A stretch of 12,649 nucleotides of DNA from Stramonita haemastoma (GCA_030674155.1 CM060317.1:91591038-91603686); one strand, 5' to 3'. Shown: positions 1 through 8,932, numbered from the stretch's first letter. Notes: generated by a model not told the origin, from the letters alone. Translations and numbers: made by a program.

Positions 1-294
1 TTAACTATGAGGTACCTGAGACACAAGAATAAATTCTAAAGAAGTAGGGCAACCTTATAGTTACAGTGAATTGAGTTTCTAATCTAAGGAGCAAGGTATC
101 TCTCAGGGTTTCTCAGGGGTTCTCTCTGCTGTAATAGTCACTTGTAGAAATGTTTTCCCCAGAGAATATTCAAGACCAGAGGCAGGAGAGGGGAGAGAGC
201 TTTGCTATTAGAGTGTTTGTGCTCATGATCTGATGGCCTTGGATCAAGCTACCACCAAGGCATTTGTTCAAGGGGATTTGTACCCTGGAGCTAG

Positions 295-430
295 TATCAA
301 TACTGACTCTAGCCTCCAGGAAATCCTTTTGATGAGACTATGATCGAAAGCCCCATGAGCAAAAACCTGCGGAGCATCTCGTGCACATGCTAAAACCCAT
401 TCTGCCTTTGAGAAAAGAAGATCAATATGT
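295..430 (+). mobile_element. Dispersed repeat fragment, 'ACGGGACCTC' family, copy 1
   Basis: Read on the minus strand, this stretch aligns with 2620-2716. It has a 'TGATCTTC' block, then 'GGCAGAATGGGTTTT', then 'GTGCACGAGATG', and ends in 'ATAGTCTCATCAAAA'. The same order of blocks occurs at 495-705 and 2545-2716 on the opposite strand, so this copy lies inverted relative to them. Copy 1 and the 2545-2716 copy both read CATCAAAA where the other copies read CATCCGAA, suggesting a shared subfamily. The family usually has a tRNA-derived 5' head. The sequence at 229-294 contains 'GATGGCC' but no convincing B box, so I do not claim the head. Family identity is inferred from internal comparison and memory of gastropod repeats. 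Confidence 0.55.
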
Positions 431-494
431 ACTACAGAGTATGGGGAACACATTTTTTTAATTTTATTTTATCTATTATAATTTTATTTCGAAG

Positions 495-705
495 AAAATT
501 GAATAAGCACTCATGTGTTTTTTACATCCATTCGCCTAGTGTATGCAGTCTTGTCAGAGTTGTCATCCTTTCCCATCGACACACAATGGCTTACTCTTCG
601 GAAAAGTGGAAAGGGCTTTAACGTTTGCCCAAGATTATTTGCATGCGTTCACACACGGGACCTCAGTTTATAGTCTCATCCGAAAGACTTTTGGAATCGC
701 ATGCT
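495..705 (-). mobile_element. Dispersed repeat, 'ACGGGACCTC' family, copy 2
   Basis: This is the longest and clearest copy of the variant that has a 'CACAATGGCTTACTCTTC' body. Shared landmarks in + strand order are 'TTTACATCCATTC', 'CACAATGGC', 'TTCGGAAAAGTGGAAAGGGC', 'TTTAACGT', 'GCGTTCACACACGGGACC' and 'TCAGTTTATAGTCTCATCC'. The left part matches 6370-6510, and the right part matches 2650-2716 and 12420-12470. The DNA left of it (440-495) is T/A-rich and could be the 3' tail if the element is transcribed from the minus strand. No flanking duplication was found. It contains no usable reading frame. I infer a non-autonomous retroelement. Confidence 0.65.
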
Positions 706-730
706 TGTCGGTGTTGAGTTTAGACTAAAA

Positions 731-1511
731 TCGTTGAAGTTGAAATGTTGCCGTCTTAACTATTGGCAAACATGATTGCACACGCAAAATCTCGCTATTG
801 GTGCACATCATAGGTCTTATTGAGGGGAAAAAGCCCACAAAAATCAAAGCCTATCACTTTGAACTTTCCATATCTTGAGTTTTAGGCTAACTGCTTTAAG
901 CACACCAACGCATTGTGATGAACATGTTTCAGGCTCTGATTTTCATTTGATTTGCAATTTTATCTATTTTTTAATTTGAATTTGCAGTTTTGTGATAACA
1001 AGCAGACTTACCTAATAAAAAGAAAACGTTCTGAAAAGTTTTTTTTTCTTCTACACAATAGAAAACAATTGGTTCATTTAAAAAATCAGAAACCACACAA
1101 AAGAACTCATTAAAATCTCGACAATGCCCCGTGGGTATGCTGGGGATATGTCAGTATGAATAGCATCCCCTCCTCCTGGAAAGCCTGTGCCGGAAATTTC
1201 CTCTTTTCAATCACTCTCTTTGCATCTGCCTTGTTCCGTTTGTCCCCGTCTCCTCCTTCTTGTCTAGTTTCCGACCTCTGTGACCCCTCTTCCGCCTTTT
1301 TCCTTGAAAAGACTTACAATGTTATAACTCTCTCTAGTGTCGAAGTCGGGTGCACAGGGCATGACTTGTCAGGCGCTTAACAGCAGTGTGACGCCTTTTT
1401 GCTCATAAAACAGACCATAGTTACTGTCTCGGGGAATGGGCAAGAAGAAGAAAAAAAACTATTGAGACTCATTTGTATTTGTGACTTGGTTTCTGACTTA
1501 AACGATGAAAT
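731..1511. other. Unassigned non-coding sequence
   Basis: I see no recognisable gene, RNA or repeat in this stretch. It is AT-rich up to about 1110, with T and A runs, then becomes C/T-rich between 1160 and 1310. An uninterrupted 74-codon frame at 1156-1380 (+) starts MNSIPSSWK. It has no family resemblance that I recognise, no matching second exon and no special codon pattern, so I treat it as chance. The CT-rich part could belong to an old repeat with no second copy in the window. Confidence 0.5.
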
Positions 1512-1802
1512 GGTAAAGGTGTCCCATAACGTATGTAGTCATAGGGGAGTGAGGCATCAGAGACCTCAGCTTCTCTAAAGCCCAACATGTTAAGGGCGGC
1601 GCCCATCTCCTCTCCCTCGCTTCTTTACCGTCCCTGACCCTAAAGAGGGCAGGCACTCATTTACAGCTGGGTGAACTGGGGGACTGTACCGAAACCAAAG
1701 CTCGCAAACCGTCACCCATCCATCTGGTAGCTACGCTCGATGCTGCTTTAGTTTAACTCTGGGAAAGGGAATGCACTGACCACTTAGCTATACTGTTCCC
1801 AG
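1512..1802 (-). mobile_element. SINE with tRNA/5S-like head, copy A (full length)
   Basis: Read on the minus strand, the element starts with a tRNA-type A box (TATAGCTAAGTGGTCAGTGC, about 1777-1796). It then enters a 5S rRNA-like segment at about 1705-1757 with 'AAGCAGCATCGAGCGT' and 'TGGATGGGTGAC', matching the A-box-to-C-box internal control region of animal 5S genes. A central domain follows with 'CACCCAGCTGTAAATGAGTG' (about 1650-1675), then 'GAGGAGATGGGCGCCGCCC' and 'GAGAAGCTGAGGTCTCTGA'. It ends in 'GGGACACCTTTACC', a hexamer-type tail. Copies B, C and D share this order. Possible diverged 9-bp flanks are ctgacttaa (1493-1501) and ctgatttaa (1806-1814), differing at one position. Substitutions in the A box suggest that this copy is old. 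The window gives no sign that it is transcribed. Confidence 0.85.
1705..1757 (-). other. 5S rRNA-like internal promoter segment in SINE copy A
   Basis: On the minus strand this reads 'ACTAAAGCAGCATCGAGCGT', about 9 nt of spacer, then 'AGATGGATGGGTGACGG'. Animal 5S rRNA has 'AAGTTAAGCAACGTCGAGC', a spacer with 'GGTCAGTAC', then 'TTGGATGGGTGACCGCC' at the same relative distance. Both the A-box-like and C-box-like parts of a type 1 RNA polymerase III promoter are therefore present in the correct order. The match to 5S is from memory of the consensus and should be confirmed by alignment. Confidence 0.7.
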
Positions 1803-1974
1803 TTGCTGATTTAAGGAACAACAAATACTACCATTTTTAGCTGCCAAATTGAAAATTGCACCCCAAACCATTGCCAGATTCCTTTGAGACAGGACTTTAC
1901 TGTGGTTACCAAGTCGATGCAAGAGAACTACACACGTTTTCTCACAATCACAGAACAAGAAATGTCCTGCACTT

Positions 1975-2215
1975 CAACGTTTTCAGCACAAGAGTGCAAA
2001 AGCAGCAGCCAACAATTGTGTTTAGCAGTTTCATGAAATCCCCTGTGTCTCACAATGTCATTTGGAGTCTGTGGTTATCTCGTTTGGAAAGGAAGGCTAA
2101 AATGATTAAGAAGATATGAATATAGCATGGAAATTCCCTCTAAAGCACTTAAACTGGGCTGAAAACAAGAATGCTTATCGAATTGGTTTCGTTGCTATGC
2201 CAGGAATGGAAAGCA
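1975..2215 (+). repeat. Diverged dispersed repeat pair, member 1
   Basis: This matches 5393-5610 in the same orientation. Shared blocks in order are 'AGCAGCAGCC(A/G)ACAAT', 'CCC(C/T)TGTGTCTCACA' followed by 'GTCA', 'ATATGA', a 'GGAAATTCCC / GCAATTTTCCCC' block, 'AAAGC(A/T)CTTAAA', 'GGGC', and 'ATTGAATTGGTTT' (here ATCGAATTGG). The pair is diverged and gapped, so it predates recent activity. It has no recognisable tRNA head, coding frame or terminal repeats. It may be a fragment of an old non-autonomous element or an ancient segmental copy. Confidence 0.6.
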
Positions 2216-2224
2216 AATGGCTAA

Positions 2225-2580
2225 TTAGATCATGATGACACGAATTTTTGTAGGAGCCTCGTGGGCAGGGCATCCATCAGTCTTGGAGGACTATGGAGTT
2301 GCACATTAGGCTCTGGGGCACAAAGCCTTGGTAAAGAAGTATGAGGGACAAGCTGTTACCCATGCAGCAGACCCTCCACCCCCACCCCCCCCCACCCCCC
2401 ATCGTCCATGTCACTGGAATGGTCCATTGGAAAGGCAGTCACCGATATGCATGTTTCCAGTATCGTCAAAGGAGCCACCAGAACGTTGCCATAAACAGCC
2501 CCGAGCCGCCCTGGGGACTCCAACTTCCTGATATTTCCTCAGGGATGGTGTATAAAATGGACACCTGCGTGCATGCTGTT
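2225..2580. other. Unassigned, possibly repeat-derived sequence
   Basis: I recognise no gene here. The phrases 'GGGCAGGGCATCCATCAGTC' (about 2262-2281) and 'TTGGAGGACTATGGAGTTGC' (2283-2302) read like parts of common invertebrate dispersed repeats, but there is no second copy in the window to test this. Overlapping open frames on both strands between 2328 and 2678 disagree with each other and have no family signature. The C-rich tract at 2371-2400 sits in the middle. Confidence 0.3.
2371..2400 (-). repeat. C-rich tract; G-quadruplex candidate on the minus strand
   Basis: The + strand is almost pure C with single A interruptions. The complementary strand therefore has consecutive G runs of about 6, 9, 5 and 3 separated by one- to three-base loops, which fits a canonical three-tier G-quadruplex pattern. 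It is a simple-sequence feature with no linked gene. Confidence 0.7.
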
Positions 2581-2716
2581 TTTTTTTTATTTTGTTGCCA
2601 TCCGCTCCTATTGGCACACACTGGCCTGATCTTCCGAAAGGCGGAACGGGTTTTTAATGTGTGCGTAGAATGATCCACGTGCGTTCACACACAGGGCCTC
2701 GGTTTATAGTCTCATC
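2545..2716 (-). mobile_element. Dispersed repeat, 'ACGGGACCTC' family, copy 3
   Basis: Shared landmarks on the + strand are 'ATTGGCACACACTGGCCTGA', 'TCTTCCGAAAGGCGGAACGG', 'TTTTTAATGTGTGC', 'CGTGCGTTCACACACAGGGC' and 'CTCGGTTTATAGTCTCATC'. These follow the same order as 495-705. Homology stops at about 2716, and a TC microsatellite begins ten bases later, so the tRNA-proximal end is missing or replaced by the expanded tract. A long T run at 2580-2588 replaces part of the left end. Confidence 0.65.
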
Positions 2717-2726
2717 AAAATGAATG

Positions 2727-2852
<126 letters not shown>

Positions 2853-2860
2853 AATAACTC

Positions 2861-2926
2861 ATATATACATATATATGTTTGTATACATACATATATATAC
2901 ATATGTATATAAATCTCTCATCTCTT

Positions 2927-2988
<62 letters not shown>

Positions 2989-3000
2989 ATATATATATAA
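2861..3000. repeat. (TA)n / (TACA)n microsatellite block
   Basis: Alternating AT with TACA variants at 2861-2915 is followed by nearly pure TA tracts broken by 'TTATAT' and 'ATAATAT' phase shifts from 2935 to 3000. A short 'AAATCTCTCATCTC' insert separates the two halves. The block directly continues the TC tract, giving a compound TC-TACA-TA array of about 270 bp. Confidence 0.95.
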
Positions 3001-3113
3001 GTACATCGTAAGCCAGTGTTTTTGTTTCCTTGTGGACTTTGTTCCTTATCTCTATTTTTTTTATCTCTTCAAGACCTTTTTCTTTCCCTCTTAGTTTCTT
3101 GCACCATGTCATT

Positions 3114-3176
3114 TTGTATTGTATCATAATGTATTGTACTGTATTGTATTTCATTATACTTAAATGCATTCTATTG
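3114..3176. repeat. Degenerate pentanucleotide (TATTG)n
   Basis: Five or six imperfect TATTG/TACTG units occur at 3116-3150, with a further decayed stretch to 3176. The rest of 3001-3380 shows no recognisable feature and is moderately AT-rich. Confidence 0.6.
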
Positions 3177-3379
3177 TAATATCTATCGTGTTCAGCAACA
3201 AAAAACTTCTCTGTATGAAAATAGGGCTGTTAACCATGAAAAGAGCTCGCTTCAATAAAATGTGACACCTCCTACCCCTACATTTCAAGCAAAAGTCATA
3301 ATAAATGTGTTTGTGTATTTTTTCAAGGGTTCTAAATCAGAGAAATGTTTTCCTTTATAATTTTACTAGGTACAACTCT

Positions 3380-3549
3380 TTTTGCAAAGGGTTCATTTAC
3401 GTGCACCGCACATTATTTTGCCCATAAAGATTTTCAAGGATGTTTACTCAAGGATAAATAGCCTTGAACGGGCGTCTTTGCGGTGGCTCAAACACAGGCC
3501 ACTGGGTTGTGTGCGCAGTGTTCTGACCACCAGGCTACCCCGACCCCGT
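3380..3549 (-). mobile_element. tRNA-headed SINE-like element
   Basis: The minus strand begins (3549 downwards) with 'GGGGTCGGGGTAGCCTGGTG', which contains an A-box match (TAGCCTGGTGG). About 40 bases later comes 'GTGTTTGAGCCAC', a B-box-like motif at a normal tRNA distance. An anticodon-arm-like pair CACTG/CAGTG lies between them. The acceptor stem does not close, so it is not a tRNA gene. The body continues to about 3380 and contains the reverse complement of 'GGTTCATTTACGTGCACC', a motif that also occurs as 'GGTTCTTTTACGTGTGC' in the 12190-12500 copy. The motif and head have the same relative arrangement expected for that gastropod repeat class, though the head itself is absent from the other copy. 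Confidence 0.65.
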
Positions 3550-3552
3550 TTT

Positions 3553-3641
3553 AGAGAGAGATAGAGAATTAAGTTAAGAGGGCAAAAGGGATGAGAGGGA
3601 CATCCACTGAGGGAGAGAGAGAGGGAGAGAGAGAGAGAGGG

Positions 3642-3672
<31 letters not shown>

Positions 3673-3697
3673 AGAGAGACAGACAGACAGACAGTCA

Positions 3698-3774
<77 letters not shown>

Positions 3775-3852
3775 ACAGACACACAGACACAGACAGACGC
3801 AGAGATAAAAAAGGAAAGGGACAGACAGACCGACAAACAGACAGGCAAATAG
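3553..3852. repeat. Compound (GA)n-(GACA)n-(CA)n-(CAGA)n microsatellite
   Basis: GA repeats run from 3553 with interruptions and are dense at 3610-3678. GACA units occupy 3678-3700, an almost pure CA tract runs about 3699-3768, then ACAG/CAGA units to 3800 and again at 3820-3852. The block starts within a few bases of the 5' end of the tRNA-like head at 3549. Open frames here on both strands are microsatellite translations. Confidence 0.97.
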
Positions 3853-4440
3853 GTAGCTAGAAAGAGGCTGACAGAACACAGACAGAGACAAAAGAAGACA
3901 TGCAAAAAATATATCATTGCAATATAGTGCCAAAAATACACAGCAGATACAAAAAGACGAACCGAAAGATTTAAAATAAAATGATACACTTAAAGAAAAC
4001 CCTGAAACAGAACAACAGATACGGAGACAGACAAGCAAAAGCAGACAGAACAACAGACAATCCCCCCCCAAATTATAAACGATGGACAGACAGAAAAACA
4101 TAACAGAATAAACTGTAACGGTGCATTTTCTTCAACGCAAGAATCGATAACAGCCTCTAAAAAGCAACAGCAACAACTAAAAAGCAAAACTAAAACCAGA
4201 CAATTAACTCCAAAGACACACGTCTCGAAGCTTTCAGGGCCACGATGCTTAGCACCAGGTGGCATTTCAAATAAGAGTTCCACAAAGTCAGTGCTCCTTC
4301 GAGAATAATTTGTCGTTTAGACATTTTCAAGGAACATTGAAAAGGCTGAAAATGCACGAGTACATGCATCACATTTTCCCTTTGAGCACATAAGAGAGGC
4401 TAAAGGCAAGTGAGGTCTATTGAACCTGATTAATGATTAG
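3853..4440. other. Decayed CAGA-rich sequence grading into unassigned sequence
   Basis: From 3853 to about 4105 the + strand is strikingly poor in T and studded with ACAGA, GACAGA and AACAGA words. This is consistent with an old CAGA array eroded by point mutation. A run of eight C lies near 4062. From about 4110 to 4440 I see no gene, repeat copy or RNA. Confidence 0.5.
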
Positions 4441-4760
4441 ATGATAAACAGTAGAAAACGGCCAATTTGGGTTATATATATATATATACATCTTTTGATA
4501 TCGGGTAATCATAACAACAATGATATAAACTGTAGAAAGCGGCGAATTATGGTGATATCTATAAACGTCTTTATTATTGGACAATATAACAACAGTAACA
4601 TAAACTGTAGAAAGCGGCTCATTTGGGTAATATATATAGGCTAAACATCTTTATTAGAGGGTAATCTTTATGCCAATGATATAAACTGTAGAAAGCGGCC
4701 AATTTGGTTGATATCTATAAGCGTCTTTATTATTGGGAAATCAGAACAACAATACTATAT
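4441..4760. repeat. Four-unit minisatellite with alternating A-B-A-B units
   Basis: The anchor 'GTAGAAA(A/G)CGGC' occurs at 4451, 4532, 4607 and 4688, giving spacings of 81, 75 and 81 bases. Units 1 and 3 are both 81 bases and share 'ATTTGGGT(T/A)ATATATA', 'GGGTAATC' and 'CAATGATATAAACT'. Units 2 and 4 share 'TGATATCTATAA(A/G)CGTCTT' and 'TATTATTGG', agreeing at about 44 of the first 50 positions. The array therefore looks like two copies of a roughly 156-base dimer. It ends about 40 bases before the long TG tract. No function is evident. Confidence 0.85.
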
Positions 4761-4800
4761 ACTATTTCTTGTTTACAGTGTAGTTCTAATATTTATGCGT

Positions 4801-5238
<438 letters not shown>

Positions 5239-5392
5239 TGTGTTTTAATCTGTATCTAAAAATTAATTCGTAATTTCAAATAAAACCTATCATATCATTT
5301 TCCCATGACTTCAAATCACACGAAGAAAAAAAGATAAGCAAAAACCAAAACATGACAAATGGCCAAACACGCACTAAACGTTGCTGCCTCCA

Positions 5393-5610
5393 GTGCCACA
5401 AGCGTTAAAGCAGCAGCCGACAATGGATGTTTGTGAAAGCCCTTGTGTCTCACAGCGTCACGTGTGCCTCTCACTTTTCCACAGGACAGTGAAATGGGTG
5501 ATGAGAGGATATGAGAGGAGAAATGGCAATTTTCCCCAAAGCTCTTAAAGAGATGGGCCAGAGGCAGAAATGTTTATTGAATTGGTTTTATAACCAGCTG
5601 TGAGGTTGGG
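5393..5610 (+). repeat. Diverged dispersed repeat pair, member 2
   Basis: This aligns with 1975-2215 in the same orientation through 'AGCAGCAGCCGACAAT', 'CCCTTGTGTCTCACAGCGTC', 'GGATATGA', 'GGCAATTTTCCCC', 'AAAGCTCTTAAA' and 'ATTGAATTGGTTTTATAACC'. Indels between the blocks show the pair is old. No tRNA head, coding frame or flanking duplication was found. The stretches 5240-5392 and 5611-5830 hold nothing I can identify. Confidence 0.6.
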
Positions 5611-5836
5611 GGGAACATGTTAGCCTATAGGGTTATTGTGACGTGTGTTGTTATTCTCAGTCTGTATATCAACAGTGTGCATTTTGGGGGTGGTGGGGTG
5701 AGACATTTTCTCTCTAGCCCTACTGTCATTGAGGGTTTTCTCTCTCCTTTAAACGACTTTTATATATTTTTGCCGTGCATATTATTGCATATTACATGTG
5801 TTTCTATAACCACAAATGCATGTAGGCTGGCGGGTG

Positions 5837-5923
5837 CATAGACGTAATTGTGTGTGTGTTAATATGTGTGTGCGGCTGTGCGTCCTTGAAGGCGTGCCTG
5901 CGCGCGCGCGCGCGCGCTCGTGC

Positions 5924-5997
<74 letters not shown>
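5837..5997. repeat. (TG)n microsatellite with a (CG)n core
   Basis: Patchy TG at 5849-5880 is followed by 'CGTGCCTGCGCGCGCGCG' and a pure CG alternation of about 17 bases around 5900-5917. A TG tract of about 68 bases then runs to 5996. Alternating purine-pyrimidine sequence with a CG core is a classic left-handed (Z) DNA candidate. Confidence 0.95.
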
Positions 5998-5998
<1 letters not shown>

Positions 5999-6000
5999 GT

Positions 6001-6369
6001 GTAAGCAGAAATGAACTAATCAAAATATGCATATAACTGCAGTTCCACATGTTTTCTTTCGCAAGAGGTGTGCAAGAAAATTATGATTAGAAAACATGAC
6101 CTCCATAATGTTCATGCATATATAATACAGTTCGTAAACGTAATTTTTTCTACACTGTAATTACATAGAATGTTGCAGATAAATTTCAAGCACTTAAAAT
6201 ATTGATGAAGTATTGATGAAACACTGTTTTCTCACTTGTTTACAAAAAATAGTTAAGTTTATGTTACTCTGCTTTGTTATGTAAATGTTTTCTTTATCCA
6301 TTAAGAGGTACACTCTGACATATAAAGATCTATTTATATATTTATCATTTACTCTTTTATATTGAGGAT
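6001..6369. other. Unassigned AT-rich sequence
   Basis: No gene, RNA or repeat copy is recognisable here. A local direct duplication 'ATTGATGAAGTATTGATGAA' occurs near 6202. The region is AT-rich throughout. Confidence 0.5.
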
Positions 6370-6510
6370 AATGGAATAAGGACTCGTGAGCTTTTTTACA
6401 CCCATTCCTCGTGTGTATGTAGTTTTGTATATTTTGTCACCCATTCCCACTGGTGCACAATGGCCTATTCTTCCGAAAAGCAGAACAGGTTTAATGTGTG
6501 CACAGGGTTT
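6370..6510 (-). mobile_element. Dispersed repeat, 'ACGGGACCTC' family, copy 4 (partial)
   Basis: Landmarks in + strand order match the left part of 495-705: 'TTTTTTACACCCATTC', 'GTGTGTATG(T/C)AG', 'CACCCATTCCCACTGGTG', 'CACAATGGCCTATTCTTC', 'CGAAAAGCAGAACAGG' and 'TTTAATGTGTGCACA'. Homology stops near 6508, so the 'ACGGGACCTC...GTCTCATCC' end is absent. The 'CACAATGGCCTATTCTTCCG' core is better preserved here than in copy 2. Confidence 0.65.
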
Positions 6511-6985
6511 TTTTTTCATTTCAAATGAGATACAGAAGAAACAGTCAAAACATCAAATGGATAAAACATGTATTTTTGCAACTTGAATCCTTTCGAAAAG
6601 TGTTTTCCATTTTAATGGTTATCTCTTATGCTACACTACAACAATCACGTTTTCTGTGTCCAAACTTGTAATGTTAGATATGCTGTATACAAACGAGACA
6701 GCACGTTTGAACTACCTAGAGTTTGAGGTTTAGTCAGTTTACAGAAGGGATTTGGGAAGTTTTCCTCAAATTACCTGACCAGCACTGCAGGTGTCATTAT
6801 ATCTCAAGTTCCATTGACGCAGAGAAAATATTATAAAAGGAAATATAGAGTACATGTAGCCTTGTGAAATAGTCTCAAAGCATATGTACATCTATAGTGT
6901 TGTCATTAAATCATTTAAGGAACATTGAATATCAGTTTTTAAATAACCACTGTGAATAGGAACTTTTATAAAGAAAAAAGAAAGA
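6511..6985. other. Unassigned non-coding sequence
   Basis: I see no gene, RNA gene or repeat copy in this AT-rich stretch. No open frame here exceeds chance length. Confidence 0.5.
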
Positions 6986-6989
6986 CCGT

Positions 6990-7007
6990 GGAGAGAGAGA
7001 GAGAGAG

Positions 7008-7066
<59 letters not shown>

Positions 7067-7128
7067 AGGAGAGAGAGAGAGAGAGAGAGAGGCAGGCAGG
7101 CATGAATGCGGGCAGGCAGGCAGACAAA
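6990..7128. repeat. (GA)n microsatellite followed by (GGCA)n
   Basis: About 100 bases of GA with a few GG and GTA interruptions run from 6990 to 7091. They pass directly into GGCAGGCAGGCA units (7091-7123) with a 'TGAATGCG' interruption, then CAGACAAACACAGA. A second short CAGA patch lies at 7180-7200. Confidence 0.97.
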
Positions 7129-7230
7129 CACAGAGACAAAAATACAGGTCTAGAGGAAGACAAAAGAAGCAGAGAAGCACAGACAGACAGGCAGACAAAG
7201 AAAACAAATCAGAGGGCCAAGGCTAACTAG

Positions 7231-7257
7231 ACCACCCCCACCACCACCCCCACCACA
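7231..7257. repeat. Short (CCACCACCCC)-type tract
   Basis: C-rich sequence in CCA/CCCCCA units. The minus strand has GG and GGGGG runs separated by single T, a two-tier G-quadruplex candidate at best. The rest of 7258-7440 shows no recognised feature. Confidence 0.6.
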
Positions 7258-7442
7258 ACTCCCACAACCTGTGTAGTTATAGTAGGGTGAGTGACTTGCC
7301 GTGTCCAGTAAACGAGGGGATAAACTGTCTGACCACTGTTGAAAACACAGCACCATGATTAATAGGTATAATCCATTTTGTTTTATGACACTTTTCCTCT
7401 CATTGATATTTTGTGTTAGAGTCGACCACAAGACAAAAAGTA

Positions 7443-7452
7443 AGAGAGAGGT

Positions 7453-7512
<60 letters not shown>

Positions 7513-7549
7513 AAGGAGAGGGAGAGAGACACACACACAGACAGACAGG
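7443..7549. repeat. (GA)n, poly-G and (CAGA)n tract at gap edge
   Basis: GA repeat runs at about 7455-7501, then a run of 11 G (7502-7512), a GGA/GA patch and CA/CAGA units up to the N run. The left flank of the gap is thus a compound microsatellite, which is the likely reason assembly stopped here. Confidence 0.95.
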
Positions 7550-7649
7550 NNNNNNNNNNNNNNNNNNNNNNNNNNNNNNNNNNNNNNNNNNNNNNNNNNN
7601 NNNNNNNNNNNNNNNNNNNNNNNNNNNNNNNNNNNNNNNNNNNNNNNNN
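7550..7649. other. Assembly gap (100 N)
   Basis: Exactly 100 N, the conventional placeholder for a scaffold gap of unknown size. True distance, and even adjacency, of the two sides is unproven. Open frames drawn across it are meaningless. Confidence 0.99.
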
Positions 7650-8659
7650 TCTTAAAGGCAAAGAGAGACTACCAGTAACTTTTGTCACAAGGGGCGTAAT
7701 AACATGGTTTTAAAACCCCAACGGTTCTCAATTTTGGTTTTAAAGTTAAACATAGTTTTTGCTTTAGAAAAACTTTTGTTGAAATTTTTGTATTTAAAGG
7801 TTAAAAAATATTTTGGCCCAATTCGGCATGGGTTTGTTTTTTTTTCGCAGTTGAAATGTAAAAATATCGTTTTTCACCTACGTATATTCCCGCTTGCCCT
7901 GTGTTTTTAGGTGTAAAAAAAGGGTGAAGCCCTTTGTGTTTAAAATCCCCCTTTTGGGGGCATTAGACAGAAGTTAAATTTTGCGTTGTTTGATGTTAAC
8001 CTGGAAAACCCGCACTTGTCAGTTGTTGCCTTTTAATTCACAAGTTCGTTAGTAAATCTTGCAAAAATACCTTTTAGCTGTTTTTTGATTGACAATTTCA
8101 TTGATGATATGTAAAGCGTAAAAAAAGCAAAAATTTTCCCCCAGGATTAGCTATTCCTCTTTTGTTCTACAATTGTTTCAATGAATTTTTTTATTTTGGA
8201 ACCTTTTTTGTGCTTTCTACTATGCTGCATTAGTATAATGAAAATAGTGTGGTCAATGTTTGTGTTTCTCCCTGAAGGGGCTTTTTGGCCTGTTTCTTTA
8301 AAATTTCGATTTTTCGATTTTCAGAGTTCAGGTTTCTTCTTCTCTCCCTCTCCTCTTCTCCTCTCTCTCTCCTCTCTCTTTCTGTTGTTGTTGTCGTCTG
8401 TTTTCTTATGAATATAAAGTAAAATTATGTTTAAAAAAAAATTGATTAACTGATAAAAAACGGACGCTTTCTCCAATTAATGGGAAACCGCATTTTTTGG
8501 GAAAATTCTTCACCAGGCCCAAATGGGTGTTAAATTTCCAAAGTTTTTGTTTTTCTTGTCATTTGGTGGGGAAATTAAATTTTGAAATTCAGGCTCGAAA
8601 ACAATACCGTGACCTTTTACTTTGTACTGTCCCCTTTTTAGGGTGGGCCTGTTCGTATT
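7650..8659. other. Post-gap sequence with inflated homopolymers; unassigned
   Basis: No gene or repeat copy is recognisable. The texture differs from the rest of the window. Short homopolymers of four to nine bases follow one another repeatedly, for example 'AATCCCCCTTTTGGGGG' near 7945, 'GAAGGGGCTTTTTGG' near 8274, and many TTTTT and AAAAA runs. A CT-rich imperfect patch with TGT/TTG units occupies 8331-8400. This may be poorly polished consensus next to the gap, so any alignment here should be treated with caution. Confidence 0.5.
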
Positions 8660-8932
8660 GGGGACGGGATAGCTCAGTGGTCAGAGCACTCACATTCCCC
8701 AGGTTATGGTTAAGCAGCATCGTTTGCGCACCTTGGCGTCAATACAGTTCCCCAGTTCACCCAGCTGTAAATGGGTACCTGCCCTCTTTAAGGTCAGGGA
8801 AGGCAAAGCAGTGAGGGAGAGGAGATGGGCGCCGCCCTCAATATGCTGGCCCCTAGAGAAGCTGAGGTCTCTGACGCCTCGCTCCCCTACGATCAAATAT
8901 GTTAAGGGACACCTTTACCTTTTTACCTTTAA
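8660..8932 (+). mobile_element. SINE with tRNA/5S-like head, copy B (C-box region deleted)
   Basis: It starts 'GGGGACGGGATAGCTCAGTG' with a very good A box (TAGCTCAGTGGTCAGAGCA, 8670-8688). The 5S-like segment begins ('GGTTAAGCAGCATCG', 8708-8722) but then jumps straight to 'TTTGCGCACCTTGG'. Relative to copies A and C, about 28 bases are missing, including 'TGGATGGGTGAC'. The central domain is intact: 'CACCCAGCTGTAAATGGGTA' at 8758-8777. 'GAGGAGATGGGCGCCGCCC', 'GAGAAGCTGAGGTCTCTGA' and a tail with three ACCTTT-like units ending at 8932 follow. No convincing target-site duplication was found. It lies inverted relative to copy C. Confidence 0.9.

Noticed and set aside
1156..1380. 74-codon open frame starting MNSIPSSWK
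   Set aside because: No recognisable domain or homologue, no supporting splice or promoter context, and length within chance expectation for a C/T-rich stretch.
3481..3549. Possible tRNA gene on the minus strand
   Set aside because: A- and B-box-like motifs exist, but the acceptor stem does not pair and the anticodon loop is too long; a SINE head explains it better.
4441..4760. CRISPR-like array (four repeats with about 80-base spacing)
   Set aside because: The whole unit is repeated, not a short repeat with unique spacers, and the context is an animal genome.
7258..7345. Possible extra SINE head on the minus strand ('AGTGGTCAGACAG')
   Set aside because: Only one short A-box-like word; no B box, 5S-like segment or central domain follows.
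7942..7960. Hairpin CCCCC-TTTT-GGGGG as a possible structured RNA element
   Set aside because: Five base pairs only, in a region whose homopolymers are probably unreliable.
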